This document shows, piece by piece, positions 24,533 to 31,723 of a DNA stretch of 64,000 nt. Both the position numbers and the translations under genes were made by a program. Position 1 is the stretch's first letter, and every line of letters begins with the position of its first letter. The stretch is taken from the NCBI GenBank assembly GCA_035949055.1, contig DASZIO010000023.1, forward strand, positions 124,001 through 188,000. Direction: 5' to 3'. The notes under the pieces were generated by a model. The model searched no databases. It saw nothing but the letters and a program-made list of their open reading frames with translations, and had not been told where the DNA came from. The stretch comes from Bog-756 sp035949055 (GTDB lineage: Bacteria > Actinomycetota > Acidimicrobiia > Acidimicrobiales > RAAP-2).

Positions 24533-25150
24533 GTGACCACTCTCCAGCCCTCCCTGTTCGAAGCCGACGAGGTCGGACTACGCCCGCTCGACGACTCGGT
24601 GCAGCGGACCGAGCTCGGTGACGGGGCGTGGGTCGAGCTCCGCCGCGACTGGGTCACGCGGCCCGCTGAGCTCTTCGAACGGCTCCTCGAAACGGTCCCC
24701 TGGCAGGCCGAGCAGCGGGTCATGTACGGGAAGATGGTGGCGGTGCCGCGGTTGGTCTGTTTCTTCGAGCCGGGATCGGAACTGCCCGACCCGCTGTTGC
24801 ACCAAGCCATGGACGCGCTGAGCGCGCGCTATGGCCAACGTGATCCGTTCCAGACAGTGGGGTGTTGCCTGTATCGCGCGGGCCGCGACAGCGTCGCCTG
24901 GCACGGCGACCGGATCGGGCGAGGCGCCGATCAGGACACGGTGGTGGCCATCGTCTCCCTCGGAGCAGCTCGGCGGTTCCTGCTCCGGCCGAGGGCGGGG
25001 GGGACGCCGATCCGCTTCGACCTCGGCGGCGGAGATCTGCTGGTCATGGGGGGCAGCTGCCAACGCACCTGGGAGCACACCGTGCCGAAGACCGCCCGCG
25101 CCGTGGCACCGCGCATCAGCGTCCAGTTCCGGCCGGCCGACGTTCGCTGA
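24533..25150 (+). CDS. alkB: AlkB-like Fe(II)/2-oxoglutarate DNA repair dioxygenase
   Basis: A 205-residue member of the 2OG-Fe(II) oxygenase superfamily, AlkB branch, which removes alkyl groups from DNA bases by oxidation. The metal ligands are in WHGDRIG (His, Asp) and in WEHTVPKT (second His); RISVQFRP holds the arginine that binds 2-oxoglutarate, and the nucleotide-recognition lid YGKMVAVPRL precedes them. The GTG at 24533 was chosen because the box and -10 sites lie immediately upstream, leaving no room for a longer protein. SOS control fits a repair role. Confidence 0.88.
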   Translation: MTTLQPSLFEADEVGLRPLDDSVQRTELGDGAWVELRRDWVTRPAELFERLLETVPWQAEQRVMYGKMVAVPRLVCFFEPGSELPDPLLHQAMDALSARYGQRDPFQTVGCCLYRAGRDSVAWHGDRIGRGADQDTVVAIVSLGAARRFLLRPRAGGTPIRFDLGGGDLLVMGGSCQRTWEHTVPKTARAVAPRISVQFRPADVR

Positions 25151-25221
25151 CGTCGGTCCAGGCGAGGTCTCGATGTCGTCTCGGTGGGTTTGGGACCGGG
25201 TCGGCCGGGTATCGAGCCTTG

Positions 25222-25779
25222 GTGAGACCCGATGCGGGCGCAGCCGAGGGCGACGATGTCATCCGGATGCTCGAACGTGACCACGAGGACATCAATCGGC
25301 TGCTCGGGATGTTCGACGGTCAGGCGCCGGACATCGCCGCCGAGCTGTTCTGGATACTGGCCGACGATCTCATCCGCCATGAAGTCGCCGAAGAGGTGGT
25401 GGTGTACCCGCATCTGTGGGACGGGAGCCATCCCGTCGCCCGGGCGGCCCTGGCCCAACAGCTGGCCATCGAAAACCAGTTGAGCAGGCTCGAGGGCATG
25501 CCGACCTCAGGCCCCGAGTTTCGTCGCGAGCTCGAGGGGCTGCGCTCCGCGGTCAGCGACCACATCGAGGGTGAGGAGCGCGATCTCTTCCCGAAGGTGT
25601 GTCGAACGGTCTCCCAGGATCGGCGTCGCGAGCTCGGCCGCCGGTACGCCGAGGTCAAGGAGACCGCTCCGCACCACCAGTATCCCGGGACGACCGGCAA
25701 CACCATCGTCGGCCGGGCGTCTGCGCTATCCGACTGGATCCGCGATTCGGCCCGCAAGGACCTGTGGCAGGCCAGCTGA
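25222..25779 (+). CDS. Hemerythrin-like HHE-domain protein
   Basis: A 185-residue four-helix protein with the hemerythrin HHE pattern: IRMLERDHEDINRLLGMF, then DLIRHEVAEEVVVYPHL, and AVSDHIEGEERDLFPKV, which between them supply the histidines and glutamates of a di-iron site. These cytoplasmic proteins sense or store oxygen, nitric oxide or iron. The start is uncertain: GTG 25222 is used, with a TTG just before it and an ATG at 25267 that would keep the whole domain. Its neighbour downstream is a ferritin-like encapsulin cargo, so an iron or oxidative-stress link is plausible. Confidence 0.8.
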   Translation: MRPDAGAAEGDDVIRMLERDHEDINRLLGMFDGQAPDIAAELFWILADDLIRHEVAEEVVVYPHLWDGSHPVARAALAQQLAIENQLSRLEGMPTSGPEFRRELEGLRSAVSDHIEGEERDLFPKVCRTVSQDRRRELGRRYAEVKETAPHHQYPGTTGNTIVGRASALSDWIRDSARKDLWQAS

Positions 25780-25871
25780 GACAGTAGGGCGTCAGCGCGT
25801 CGGGCGGTACGCTTTCGTGGCGGGAGCGCCGAGGTCGGTGAACCCGAGGAGCATCTCCAGGAGGTTCATCT

Positions 25872-26249
25872 GTGGCCCAGAGCGCCGGATTGCACGAGCC
25901 TGAAGCGAGGCTGTCGCCCGAGACCATCGATCGGCACCGGGCCGTCGTGTCGATCCAGGAGGAGCTCGAGGCCGTCGACTGGTACGACCAGCGGGTGGAC
26001 GCCACGTCCGACGACGAGCTGGCCGGCATCCTGGCCCACAACCGGGACGAGGAGAAAGAGCATGCCGCCATGGCCATCGAGTGGCTCCGCCGTCACGACC
26101 CGGTCCTCGACCGGCATCTCCGCACTTATCTCTTCAGCAGCGACCCGGTGCTCGAGACCGAGGCGCGGGCAGAGACCCCGGCCGAGGGGACGGTGGGGGA
26201 CGGCGGTGGCGGGTCGTTGGGGATCGGGAGCCTGCGAGTCGATTCCTAG
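25872..26249 (+). CDS. Encapsulated ferritin-like protein (encapsulin cargo)
   Basis: A 125-residue EncFtn-type protein. The two-helix ferritin-like core is EELEAVDWYDQRVDAT and HNRDEEKEHAAMAIEWLRRHDP, whose glutamates and histidine form an inter-subunit di-iron ferroxidase site in this family. A disordered linker (about 93-113) leads to a C-terminal SLGIGSLR (residues 115-122), the standard peptide that docks cargo inside an encapsulin shell. AGGAGG lies seven bases before the GTG start. The protein would oxidise and deliver iron within a nanocompartment, but no shell gene is present here. It converges with ligD by four bases. Confidence 0.88.
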   Translation: MAQSAGLHEPEARLSPETIDRHRAVVSIQEELEAVDWYDQRVDATSDDELAGILAHNRDEEKEHAAMAIEWLRRHDPVLDRHLRTYLFSSDPVLETEARAETPAEGTVGDGGGGSLGIGSLRVDS

Positions 26250-27139
26250 GACGGCGCGGCGGAACTGCCGTCCCCGATGGGAGCAAAGAGGTCGCCCATG
26301 CGCTCCACCCGGTCGAGCACATCACCGGCGGTGAAGCGGAGCTGATCGGGGTCCCCACTTTCGGCGCAGTCCTCCACCTCCTCCCAGCTGACCGGGGTCG
26401 AGGCCGTCGGCTCAGGGTGAGCCCGCAGTGAGTACGGGGCGACGGTGGTCTTGGCCGGGTGGTTCTGGCTCCAATCGATGAGCACCTTGCCCCGGCGCAG
26501 GGACTTGCGCATGTTCGACACCACCAAGTCGGGGTGCTCGCCCTCGATCCGGCTGGCCATCCCATAGGCCGCTTCCCTGAGCTTGTCCCAGCTCGTCCGG
26601 CGGTCCATCGGGCGGTACAGCTGGAGGCCCTTCGACCCACTGGTCTTGGCCAGGCAGGTCTCCTCCGGGCCGAGCGCCTCGAGGATGAGCGATGCCACCC
26701 GGCAACACTCGACGATCGTGGTCCCCTCGCCGGGATCGAGGTCGAAGACCATATGGTCGGGGGGCGCGGGCAGCGTCCGCCTCCTGCCCACCCGCCACAG
26801 GGGAACGTGGAGCTCGATGGTCGCCAGGTTGGCCACCCAGACCAGCGACGGCACGTCGCAGAGCACGCAGTACTCGATGGCACCGCCATTCTCGCTGGAG
26901 GGGACCGAGACACTGCGCACCCATTCCGGCGCGTGCACCGGTCGGTGCTTCTCGAAGAACGACTGGCCCTCGACCCCGTCAGGGAAGCGCTTCATGGTGA
27001 GCGGCCGGTCCCGCACGTGAGCCAACATCACCGGTGCCAGGCGGGCGTAGTAGTCGATCATCTCGCCCTTGGTGAACCCGGCGGCGGGGAAGAGAACCTT
27101 GTCGAGGTTGGAGATGGTCAGCTCGCGGCCTTCCACCAT
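26246..27139 (-). CDS. ligD: LigD-type polymerase/primase domain protein
   Basis: A 297-residue stand-alone LigD polymerase of the archaeo-eukaryotic primase family, which adds ribo- or deoxynucleotides at double-strand breaks during non-homologous end joining. It begins with the characteristic ISNLDKVLFPAAGFTKGEMI; the metal-binding acids are Asp133 and Asp135 in MVFDLDPGEGT, and KTSGSKGLQLYRP is the conserved nucleotide-binding block. The ATG at 27139 follows a GAGG; an ATG at 27172 that overlaps the ligase stop adds 11 residues. It lies directly downstream of the PE-ligase gene. Confidence 0.9.
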   Translation of the reverse strand: MVEGRELTISNLDKVLFPAAGFTKGEMIDYYARLAPVMLAHVRDRPLTMKRFPDGVEGQSFFEKHRPVHAPEWVRSVSVPSSENGGAIEYCVLCDVPSLVWVANLATIELHVPLWRVGRRRTLPAPPDHMVFDLDPGEGTTIVECCRVASLILEALGPEETCLAKTSGSKGLQLYRPMDRRTSWDKLREAAYGMASRIEGEHPDLVVSNMRKSLRRGKVLIDWSQNHPAKTTVAPYSLRAHPEPTASTPVSWEEVEDCAESGDPDQLRFTAGDVLDRVERMGDLFAPIGDGSSAAPS

Positions 27140-27161
27140 CGTCCTCACCGATCCGGTCCGA

Positions 27162-28616
27162 TCAGGGCTCATAGTCCACGTCAGCTGGAGACTTGTCGGC
27201 CCTGATGCCCCGCCAGACCGGATGGCGGAACCGGTGGTCGGGCGTCCACTCGCTGAACCGCACCTCACCGACGAGGACGGGCCGGACCCAGGTGACATCG
27301 GTGCCCACCTCGCGCGCCAAGTCCTCGTCGAACGGACTGGACTTCCGGGCAAGGGGCCGGAGTCGCTCGAGCAGGTCCTCGATGGCGGCCTGGGTGAACC
27401 CGGTGCCGACCTTGCCGGCATAGCGCAGCACTCCTTTTCGTCCGTCCGCGGGCAGCCCGAGGAGGAGGGAACCGAACAGGTTGCGGCGGTTGCCCTGACC
27501 GGGAGTCCATCCGCCCACCACCACCTCCTGGGTCCGGTGGTTCTTGACCTTGACCCAGTCGCGGCTCCTGGCTCCCGGTCGGTAGACGCTGTCCCGGCGT
27601 TTGGCCACCACGCCCTCCATCCCGAGCTCAGCCGCGATCCGGAGCGCTTCGGAGCCCGGATCGTCGGTGAAGAACGGGGTGACCGCCCAACTCGGACCCG
27701 ACAGACCCAGTGACTCGAGCTGCTGGCGGCGCTGTCGGTACGGGGCCCCGAGCAGGGAGCGCCCGTCGCGGTGGAGAAGGTCGAACAGCATGAGACTGGC
27801 CGGATCGGCCGCCGCGGCCTTCCTCACTCCGCCAGCAGATGTGACGTGCAAACGCCGTTGCAGCCGAGAGAAGGAGGGGTGTCCGTGCTCGTCGAGGGCC
27901 ACCAGCTCGCCGTCGAGGAGGAGCTGGGCCGAACCGACAGCCTCGCCGAACTCGCGTAGCTCCGGGAAGGACCCCGTCGTGTCGTTGCCATTCCGGGTGA
28001 CGGCGCGCACCCGACCCCCGTCGACCCAGAGGAGCACCCGGATCCCGTCCCATTTGAACTCGTAGACCCAGTCGTCCCCCTCGGGTGGGCGGTCAGCCGG
28101 CACGGCCAGCATGGGCGAAAGCCGCTCAGGAAGGGGTTCCCATCCATCCGGTGGTGGATCCATGCGGTGGATCATCCAGTTCTTTCCGGTGGGAAACAGG
28201 ACGTAGCGCCCCTCGGCCCGCTCACCGTGGAGGACCACCATCACCTCACGGTCGCTCCATTTCTCACAGTCATAGGTACCCTGGTCCCAGATCGTCACCT
28301 CGCCCCCGCCGTACTCCTCTGCGGGAATGGTGCCGCTGAACCGGGAGTACTCCAGCGGGTGGTCTTCGGTCGGGACCGCCAGGTGATTGCGCGCCGGATC
28401 GACGGGCAGACCTTTCGGGAGGGCCCACGACACGAGCACACCGTCCCGCTCGAGGCGGAAGTCCCAGTGCAGCGCGGAGGCATGGTGCTCCTGGATCACA
28501 AAGGTTGGTGGTCCCCGCCGACGGGACCGCTCCGAGGTGCGCTTGGGCGGAACCGGCTCGGGCGTGCGAGCAGGGTTTCGTTTGCGCCGGTAGGTATCGA
28601 GGGAAGAATCGGCCAT
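27162..28616 (-). CDS. ligD: LigD-type 3'-phosphoesterase / ATP-dependent DNA ligase
   Basis: A 484-residue protein. Residues about 36-150 are the 3'-phosphoesterase domain, beginning TFVIQEHHASALHWDFRLE and including IPAEEYGGGEV; residues about 165-484 are an ATP-dependent DNA ligase, whose adenylated lysine is Lys188 in YEFKWDGIRVL. EGVVAKRRDSVYRPG and DWVKVKNHRTQEVVVGG are ligase motifs IV and V. The order is PE-Lig with no polymerase domain, which is supplied by the next gene. The two together equal one mycobacterial LigD. No Ku gene is adjacent. Confidence 0.92.
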   Translation of the reverse strand: MADSSLDTYRRKRNPARTPEPVPPKRTSERSRRRGPPTFVIQEHHASALHWDFRLERDGVLVSWALPKGLPVDPARNHLAVPTEDHPLEYSRFSGTIPAEEYGGGEVTIWDQGTYDCEKWSDREVMVVLHGERAEGRYVLFPTGKNWMIHRMDPPPDGWEPLPERLSPMLAVPADRPPEGDDWVYEFKWDGIRVLLWVDGGRVRAVTRNGNDTTGSFPELREFGEAVGSAQLLLDGELVALDEHGHPSFSRLQRRLHVTSAGGVRKAAAADPASLMLFDLLHRDGRSLLGAPYRQRRQQLESLGLSGPSWAVTPFFTDDPGSEALRIAAELGMEGVVAKRRDSVYRPGARSRDWVKVKNHRTQEVVVGGWTPGQGNRRNLFGSLLLGLPADGRKGVLRYAGKVGTGFTQAAIEDLLERLRPLARKSSPFDEDLAREVGTDVTWVRPVLVGEVRFSEWTPDHRFRHPVWRGIRADKSPADVDYEP

Positions 28617-28712
28617 TGTCGGATCGATACCCGCTCTCAGCGCGCCCTATTCCAAGGGTCATCCGGGCCCGTCCGGCGAAGCGTAGCCTGCCTGCCTGCA
28701 GGGGCCCAGAGC

Positions 28713-28718
28713 TAACCT
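28713..28718 (+). promoter_or_regulatory. -10-like TAACCT before the SigF-type operon
   Basis: TAACCT fits TANNNT and lies 12 bases before the ATG at 28731, predicting a leader of only a few bases. No -35 was recognised. Confidence 0.35.
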
Positions 28719-28730
28719 AGTGGTGGAATC

Positions 28731-29072
28731 ATGGATGAGCTGTTCGAGATCTCGGAGGACGTCTCCGACCGCGCTTGTGTGGTCACGGTGGCCGGTGAGG
28801 TCGACGTGGCCAGCGCGCCCACGCTGCGGAGCCGACTCGAGGCGGCGATCGACCGCGGCACGCCCTTGGTGGTCGTCGACCTGCTGTCGGTGACCTTCAT
28901 CGATTCCACCGGTCTGGGCGTGCTCATCGGGGCGTCGAAGCGGGTCGACAACTCGGGCGGCACCATGCACCTTGTCGTCACCGAACCCAGGATCCTCAAG
29001 CTGTTCGAGATCACCGGTCTCATGGACCTCTTCTCCATCGTGCCCTCGGTGGAGCAAGCCGTCGGGCCATGA
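28731..29072 (+). CDS. STAS-domain anti-sigma factor antagonist (RsbV-like)
   Basis: A 113-residue STAS protein, first gene of a three-gene STAS-HATPase-sigma operon. VVTVAGEVDVASAPTLRSRL opens the domain and VVDLLSVTFIDSTGLGVLIG holds the phosphorylatable serine in DSTGLG. In the standard partner switch the dephosphorylated form captures the HATPase protein encoded next and sets free the sigma factor. Its stop overlaps the ATG of that gene (ATGA), which ties their amounts together. Confidence 0.9.
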   Translation: MDELFEISEDVSDRACVVTVAGEVDVASAPTLRSRLEAAIDRGTPLVVVDLLSVTFIDSTGLGVLIGASKRVDNSGGTMHLVVTEPRILKLFEITGLMDLFSIVPSVEQAVGP

Positions 29073-29512
29073 CCACCTCCGATCGGCCAGACGCCCGGGA
29101 CGGGGCCAGCCGCAGCGGTGCGTCCGGAGACGTCGTCGAGCTGAGCATCCCGGTCCGTGCCGATCTGGTGGTCCTGGCCCGGCTGACCGCGGCCACCGTG
29201 GCGTCCCGGTCCAGCTTCGATGTGGAAGAGATCGAAGACCTGCGACTGGCGGTGGACGAGCTGTGTGTCTCGTTGGTGGGCGAGGGCAGCGAAGGCCGAC
29301 TGGCGCTCCGCTTCGTCCGGGGCGACGAGGATATCGAGGTCTCGTGCACCTACCATCCCGATTCCGGTCAGGATGGGGCGGCGACGGACGTCACCTCCGA
29401 CGGGCTCTCGGCCAGGATCCTCGATGCCCTGGTCGACGAACACGGCATGGACGGCGGGGACGGACGCCAGCGGATCTGGTTACGCAAGCGGCGGGCACGG
29501 TCGCAGACCTGA
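29069..29512 (+). CDS. HATPase anti-sigma factor (RsbW/UsfX-like)
   Basis: A 147-residue anti-sigma regulatory factor. The N box is DLRLAVDELCVSLV, in which the usual Asn is not visible at its normal place; the G2-like part is GLSARILDALVDEHG. The ATP site is therefore weaker than in canonical RsbW, and the protein may bind sigma without much kinase activity. It lies between the STAS antagonist (overlap ATGA) and the sigma gene, whose start overlaps its stop. This matches the UsfX-SigF arrangement of mycobacteria. Confidence 0.8.
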   Translation: MTTSDRPDARDGASRSGASGDVVELSIPVRADLVVLARLTAATVASRSSFDVEEIEDLRLAVDELCVSLVGEGSEGRLALRFVRGDEDIEVSCTYHPDSGQDGAATDVTSDGLSARILDALVDEHGMDGGDGRQRIWLRKRRARSQT

Positions 29513-30258
29513 TGTCTTCGCCGGTTCGTCCAACCGGGGAGATGCGGGAGAAGTTCGTCGAGCTCGCACAGACTGGCGACCAGCGATTGCGCGACGAGTT
29601 GGTCGAAACGCACCTGGGTCTGGCCTACCAACTCGCTCGGCGGTTCTCCAATCGCGGGGAGAGCTTTGACGACCTGGCGCAGGTGGCATCGATCGCGTTG
29701 ATCAAGTCCGTCGACCGGTTCGATCCCGAGCGGGGGGTCGAATTCAGCACCTTCGCCACCCGTACGGTCATCGGCGAGCTGAAACGCCATTTCCGTGACA
29801 AGGGGTGGGCGGTGCGTGCACCACGGCGCGTGCAGGAGCTCTACCTGGAGCTCGGCCAGGTGATCGAGTCGCTCTCCCACGAGCTCGGGCGCCCTCCGAC
29901 CCTGGCGGAGATGTCCGAGGCCACGGGGTCCTCGGAGGAGGCCGTGCTGGAGGCGCTAGAAGCTGGTCAGAGCTACCGGACGACGTCGATCGACGCCCCC
30001 GACCGACAGGACACCAGCATGGCCAGCCGCCTCGGTGAAGTGGATGCCGGCTTCAGCGCCAGTGAGGACCGGATGCTGTTGGCCATCTCCGTGGCCGAGC
30101 TGTCCGACCGCGAACGCACCATCCTCAATCTGCGCTTCATCGAGGGTCTGACCCAGTCGCAGATCGCGGTTCACGTGGGGGTCAGCCAGATGCATGTCTC
30201 ACGGCTACTGACGGCCAGCCTGGCCAAGCTGCGCGAATCGTTCTCGACGGGGGAGTGA
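29512..30258 (+). CDS. SigF/SigB-type stress RNA polymerase sigma factor
   Basis: A 248-residue group 3 sigma factor. Region 2 is recognised from LVETHLGLAYQLARRF, the SFDDLAQVASIALIKSVDRF stretch and FSTFATRTVIGELKRHFRD; region 3 from RRVQELYLELGQVIESL and GRPPTLAEMSEATG; region 4 from ELSDRERTILNLRFIEG with QSQIAVHVGVSQMHVSRLL. The conserved EFSTFA and VSQMHVSRLL strings are the SigB/SigF/SigG hallmark. It is released by the upstream partner-switch proteins, with which it overlaps. It probably controls general or stationary-phase stress genes. Confidence 0.92.
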   Translation: MSSPVRPTGEMREKFVELAQTGDQRLRDELVETHLGLAYQLARRFSNRGESFDDLAQVASIALIKSVDRFDPERGVEFSTFATRTVIGELKRHFRDKGWAVRAPRRVQELYLELGQVIESLSHELGRPPTLAEMSEATGSSEEAVLEALEAGQSYRTTSIDAPDRQDTSMASRLGEVDAGFSASEDRMLLAISVAELSDRERTILNLRFIEGLTQSQIAVHVGVSQMHVSRLLTASLAKLRESFSTGE

Positions 30259-30285
30259 CCCGTCCTCGGTCGGGGAGAGGTGGCA

Positions 30286-30291
30286 TAACCT
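30286..30291 (+). promoter_or_regulatory. -10-like TAACCT before the NTF2-like gene
   Basis: TAACCT fits TANNNT, 38 bases before the ATG at 30330; the leader carries AAGGAG at 30317-30322. Confidence 0.35.
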
Positions 30292-30329
30292 CAGGGAGAG
30301 GGTCGTCCGGCCCGGCAAGGAGTCGAGGG

Positions 30330-30782
30330 ATGGGTCAGTGGAGCCGCAGGGAGATCGAAGAGGCGTTCGCCCACTACCAGGAGACAGCGGCCGCGGCCGG
30401 TTCGTCGGGCCGGTGGCGTGACTGGGCCGATCTGTTCACCGAGGATGCCACCTATATCGAACATCACTTCGGGACCTTCCACGGGCGGGATGCCATCTAC
30501 GACTGGATCAGCTCGTGCATGGCCGACTACCCGGGGCGGGACATGCCGGAATTCCCTATCGAGTGGTACATCGTCGACGAGGATCGGGGATGGGTGGTGT
30601 GCCAGGTGTGGAACCGCATGCGGGACCCCGGTGACGGGTCCATACATCAGGAGTACAACTTCACCTTGCTCAAGTACGCCGGAGACCGGCAGTGGAGCTA
30701 CGAAGAGGACATCTACAACCCCATGCGCTTCGGAGCCATGGTGGAAGGTTGGGAGGCGGCCCGGACGGCCGCCTCCCACTGA
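30330..30782 (+). CDS. SnoaL/NTF2-like domain protein
   Basis: A 150-residue protein of the cone-shaped NTF2-like fold. It starts with a helix EIEEAFAHYQETAAAAG, followed by WADLFTEDATYIEHHFGTFHGRDAI, the classical SnoaL-like sequence around the pocket, and ends with strands from GWVVCQVWNRMRD and SYEEDIYNP. In related proteins the His/Asp residues near DATYIEHH can be catalytic or merely line the pocket. Substrate unknown. AAGGAG seven bases before the ATG supports the start. It stands alone after the sigma operon. Confidence 0.72.
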   Translation: MGQWSRREIEEAFAHYQETAAAAGSSGRWRDWADLFTEDATYIEHHFGTFHGRDAIYDWISSCMADYPGRDMPEFPIEWYIVDEDRGWVVCQVWNRMRDPGDGSIHQEYNFTLLKYAGDRQWSYEEDIYNPMRFGAMVEGWEAARTAASH

Positions 30783-30848
30783 CCAGCCGGCCCTGTCCTC
30801 GGCCCACACCCGCTCATTCGACCGGCTGACACCCCGGCCCGGCCGAAG

Positions 30849-30854
30849 TACCCT
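30849..30854 (+). promoter_or_regulatory. -10 box TACCCT, leaderless spacing
   Basis: TACCCT is followed by six bases and then the GTG at 30861, the arrangement of a leaderless actinobacterial transcript. There is no ribosome binding site before the GTG. Confidence 0.5.
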
Positions 30855-30860
30855 GCGGAC

Positions 30861-31721
30861 GTGGACGTCCGAAGACTGGGAAGGTCAGGACACTGTTCGT
30901 CGGTGGCCGTGCTCGGCGGCGCGGCGTTTTGGGACACCGACACCGAAACGGCCGGCCGCACGCTGTCCTCGGCGGTCGAACTCGGCGTCAACCACCTCGA
31001 TGTGGCGCCACAGTACGGCCGGGCCGAGGAATTGCTCGGGCCCCACCTCCCTGCGCTGCGGGACCGGTTGTTCGTCGCCTGCAAGACATTGCGGCACAAC
31101 GCAGACGGGGTCAGAGCACAGCTGGAGAACTCGCTCCGCGTCCTCCGTTGCGACCACTTGGACCTGTACCAGCTGCACGCCGTCACCGATGTCGAGGAGT
31201 TGAATGCGAGGGCGGGCGCACTCGAGGTGCTGCTGGCCGCCCGCGACCAGGGTCTCTGTCGTTGGATCGGCATCACCGGCCACGAGCTCAGTGCCCCCTC
31301 CGCCCATCTGGAGGCGCTGCGCCGGTACGACCTCGACACGGTGATGTTCCCGGTCAATCCGCAGCTGTGGTCGGACGGCGCGTACCGTCGCGACGCCGAA
31401 GCACTGCTCACCCACGCGTCGGAAAACGACATCGGGGTGATGGCGATCAAGGCGGTCGCCGCCCGGCCCTGGGGTGAGCGGCCGCACACCGCTGCCACCT
31501 GGTACGAGCCGTATGTCTCGGAGTCCGAGATCTCCGAACGGGTGAGGTTCGCCCTCTCCACGCCCGGGGTGCATGCTCTGTGCACGCCGGGCGACCTCGG
31601 TCTTCTCCCACAGGTGCTCGAGGCCGCCCGGTCGGTGCAACCGATGGGCCCAACCGAGCGTGAAGAAGCGGTGGCCGCGTCGGCCGCCGAACCGAGCATC
31701 TTCCCGATGCCGACGGCCTGA
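30861..31721 (+). CDS. Aldo/keto reductase family protein
   Basis: A 286-residue TIM-barrel oxidoreductase. RRLGRSGHCSSVAVLGGAAF opens the barrel, AVELGVNHLDVAPQYGRAEELL has the catalytic-type Asp and Tyr, LFVACKTLRHNADGV the Lys, and HLDLYQLHAVTDVEEL the His. VMAIKAVAARPWGE is the later cofactor region. The subgroup resembles predicted oxidoreductases acting on unknown carbonyls with NADPH. It uses a GTG start immediately behind a -10 box. The following carboxyltransferase gene begins two bases after its stop, so they share a transcript. Confidence 0.85.
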   Translation: MDVRRLGRSGHCSSVAVLGGAAFWDTDTETAGRTLSSAVELGVNHLDVAPQYGRAEELLGPHLPALRDRLFVACKTLRHNADGVRAQLENSLRVLRCDHLDLYQLHAVTDVEELNARAGALEVLLAARDQGLCRWIGITGHELSAPSAHLEALRRYDLDTVMFPVNPQLWSDGAYRRDAEALLTHASENDIGVMAIKAVAARPWGERPHTAATWYEPYVSESEISERVRFALSTPGVHALCTPGDLGLLPQVLEAARSVQPMGPTEREEAVAASAAEPSIFPMPTA

Positions 31722-31723
31722 CG

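Noticed and set aside
25150..26250. Encapsulin shell gene near the cargo
   Set aside because: All open frames here are explained by AlkB, a hemerythrin-like protein and the cargo, and none resembles an HK97-fold shell protein.
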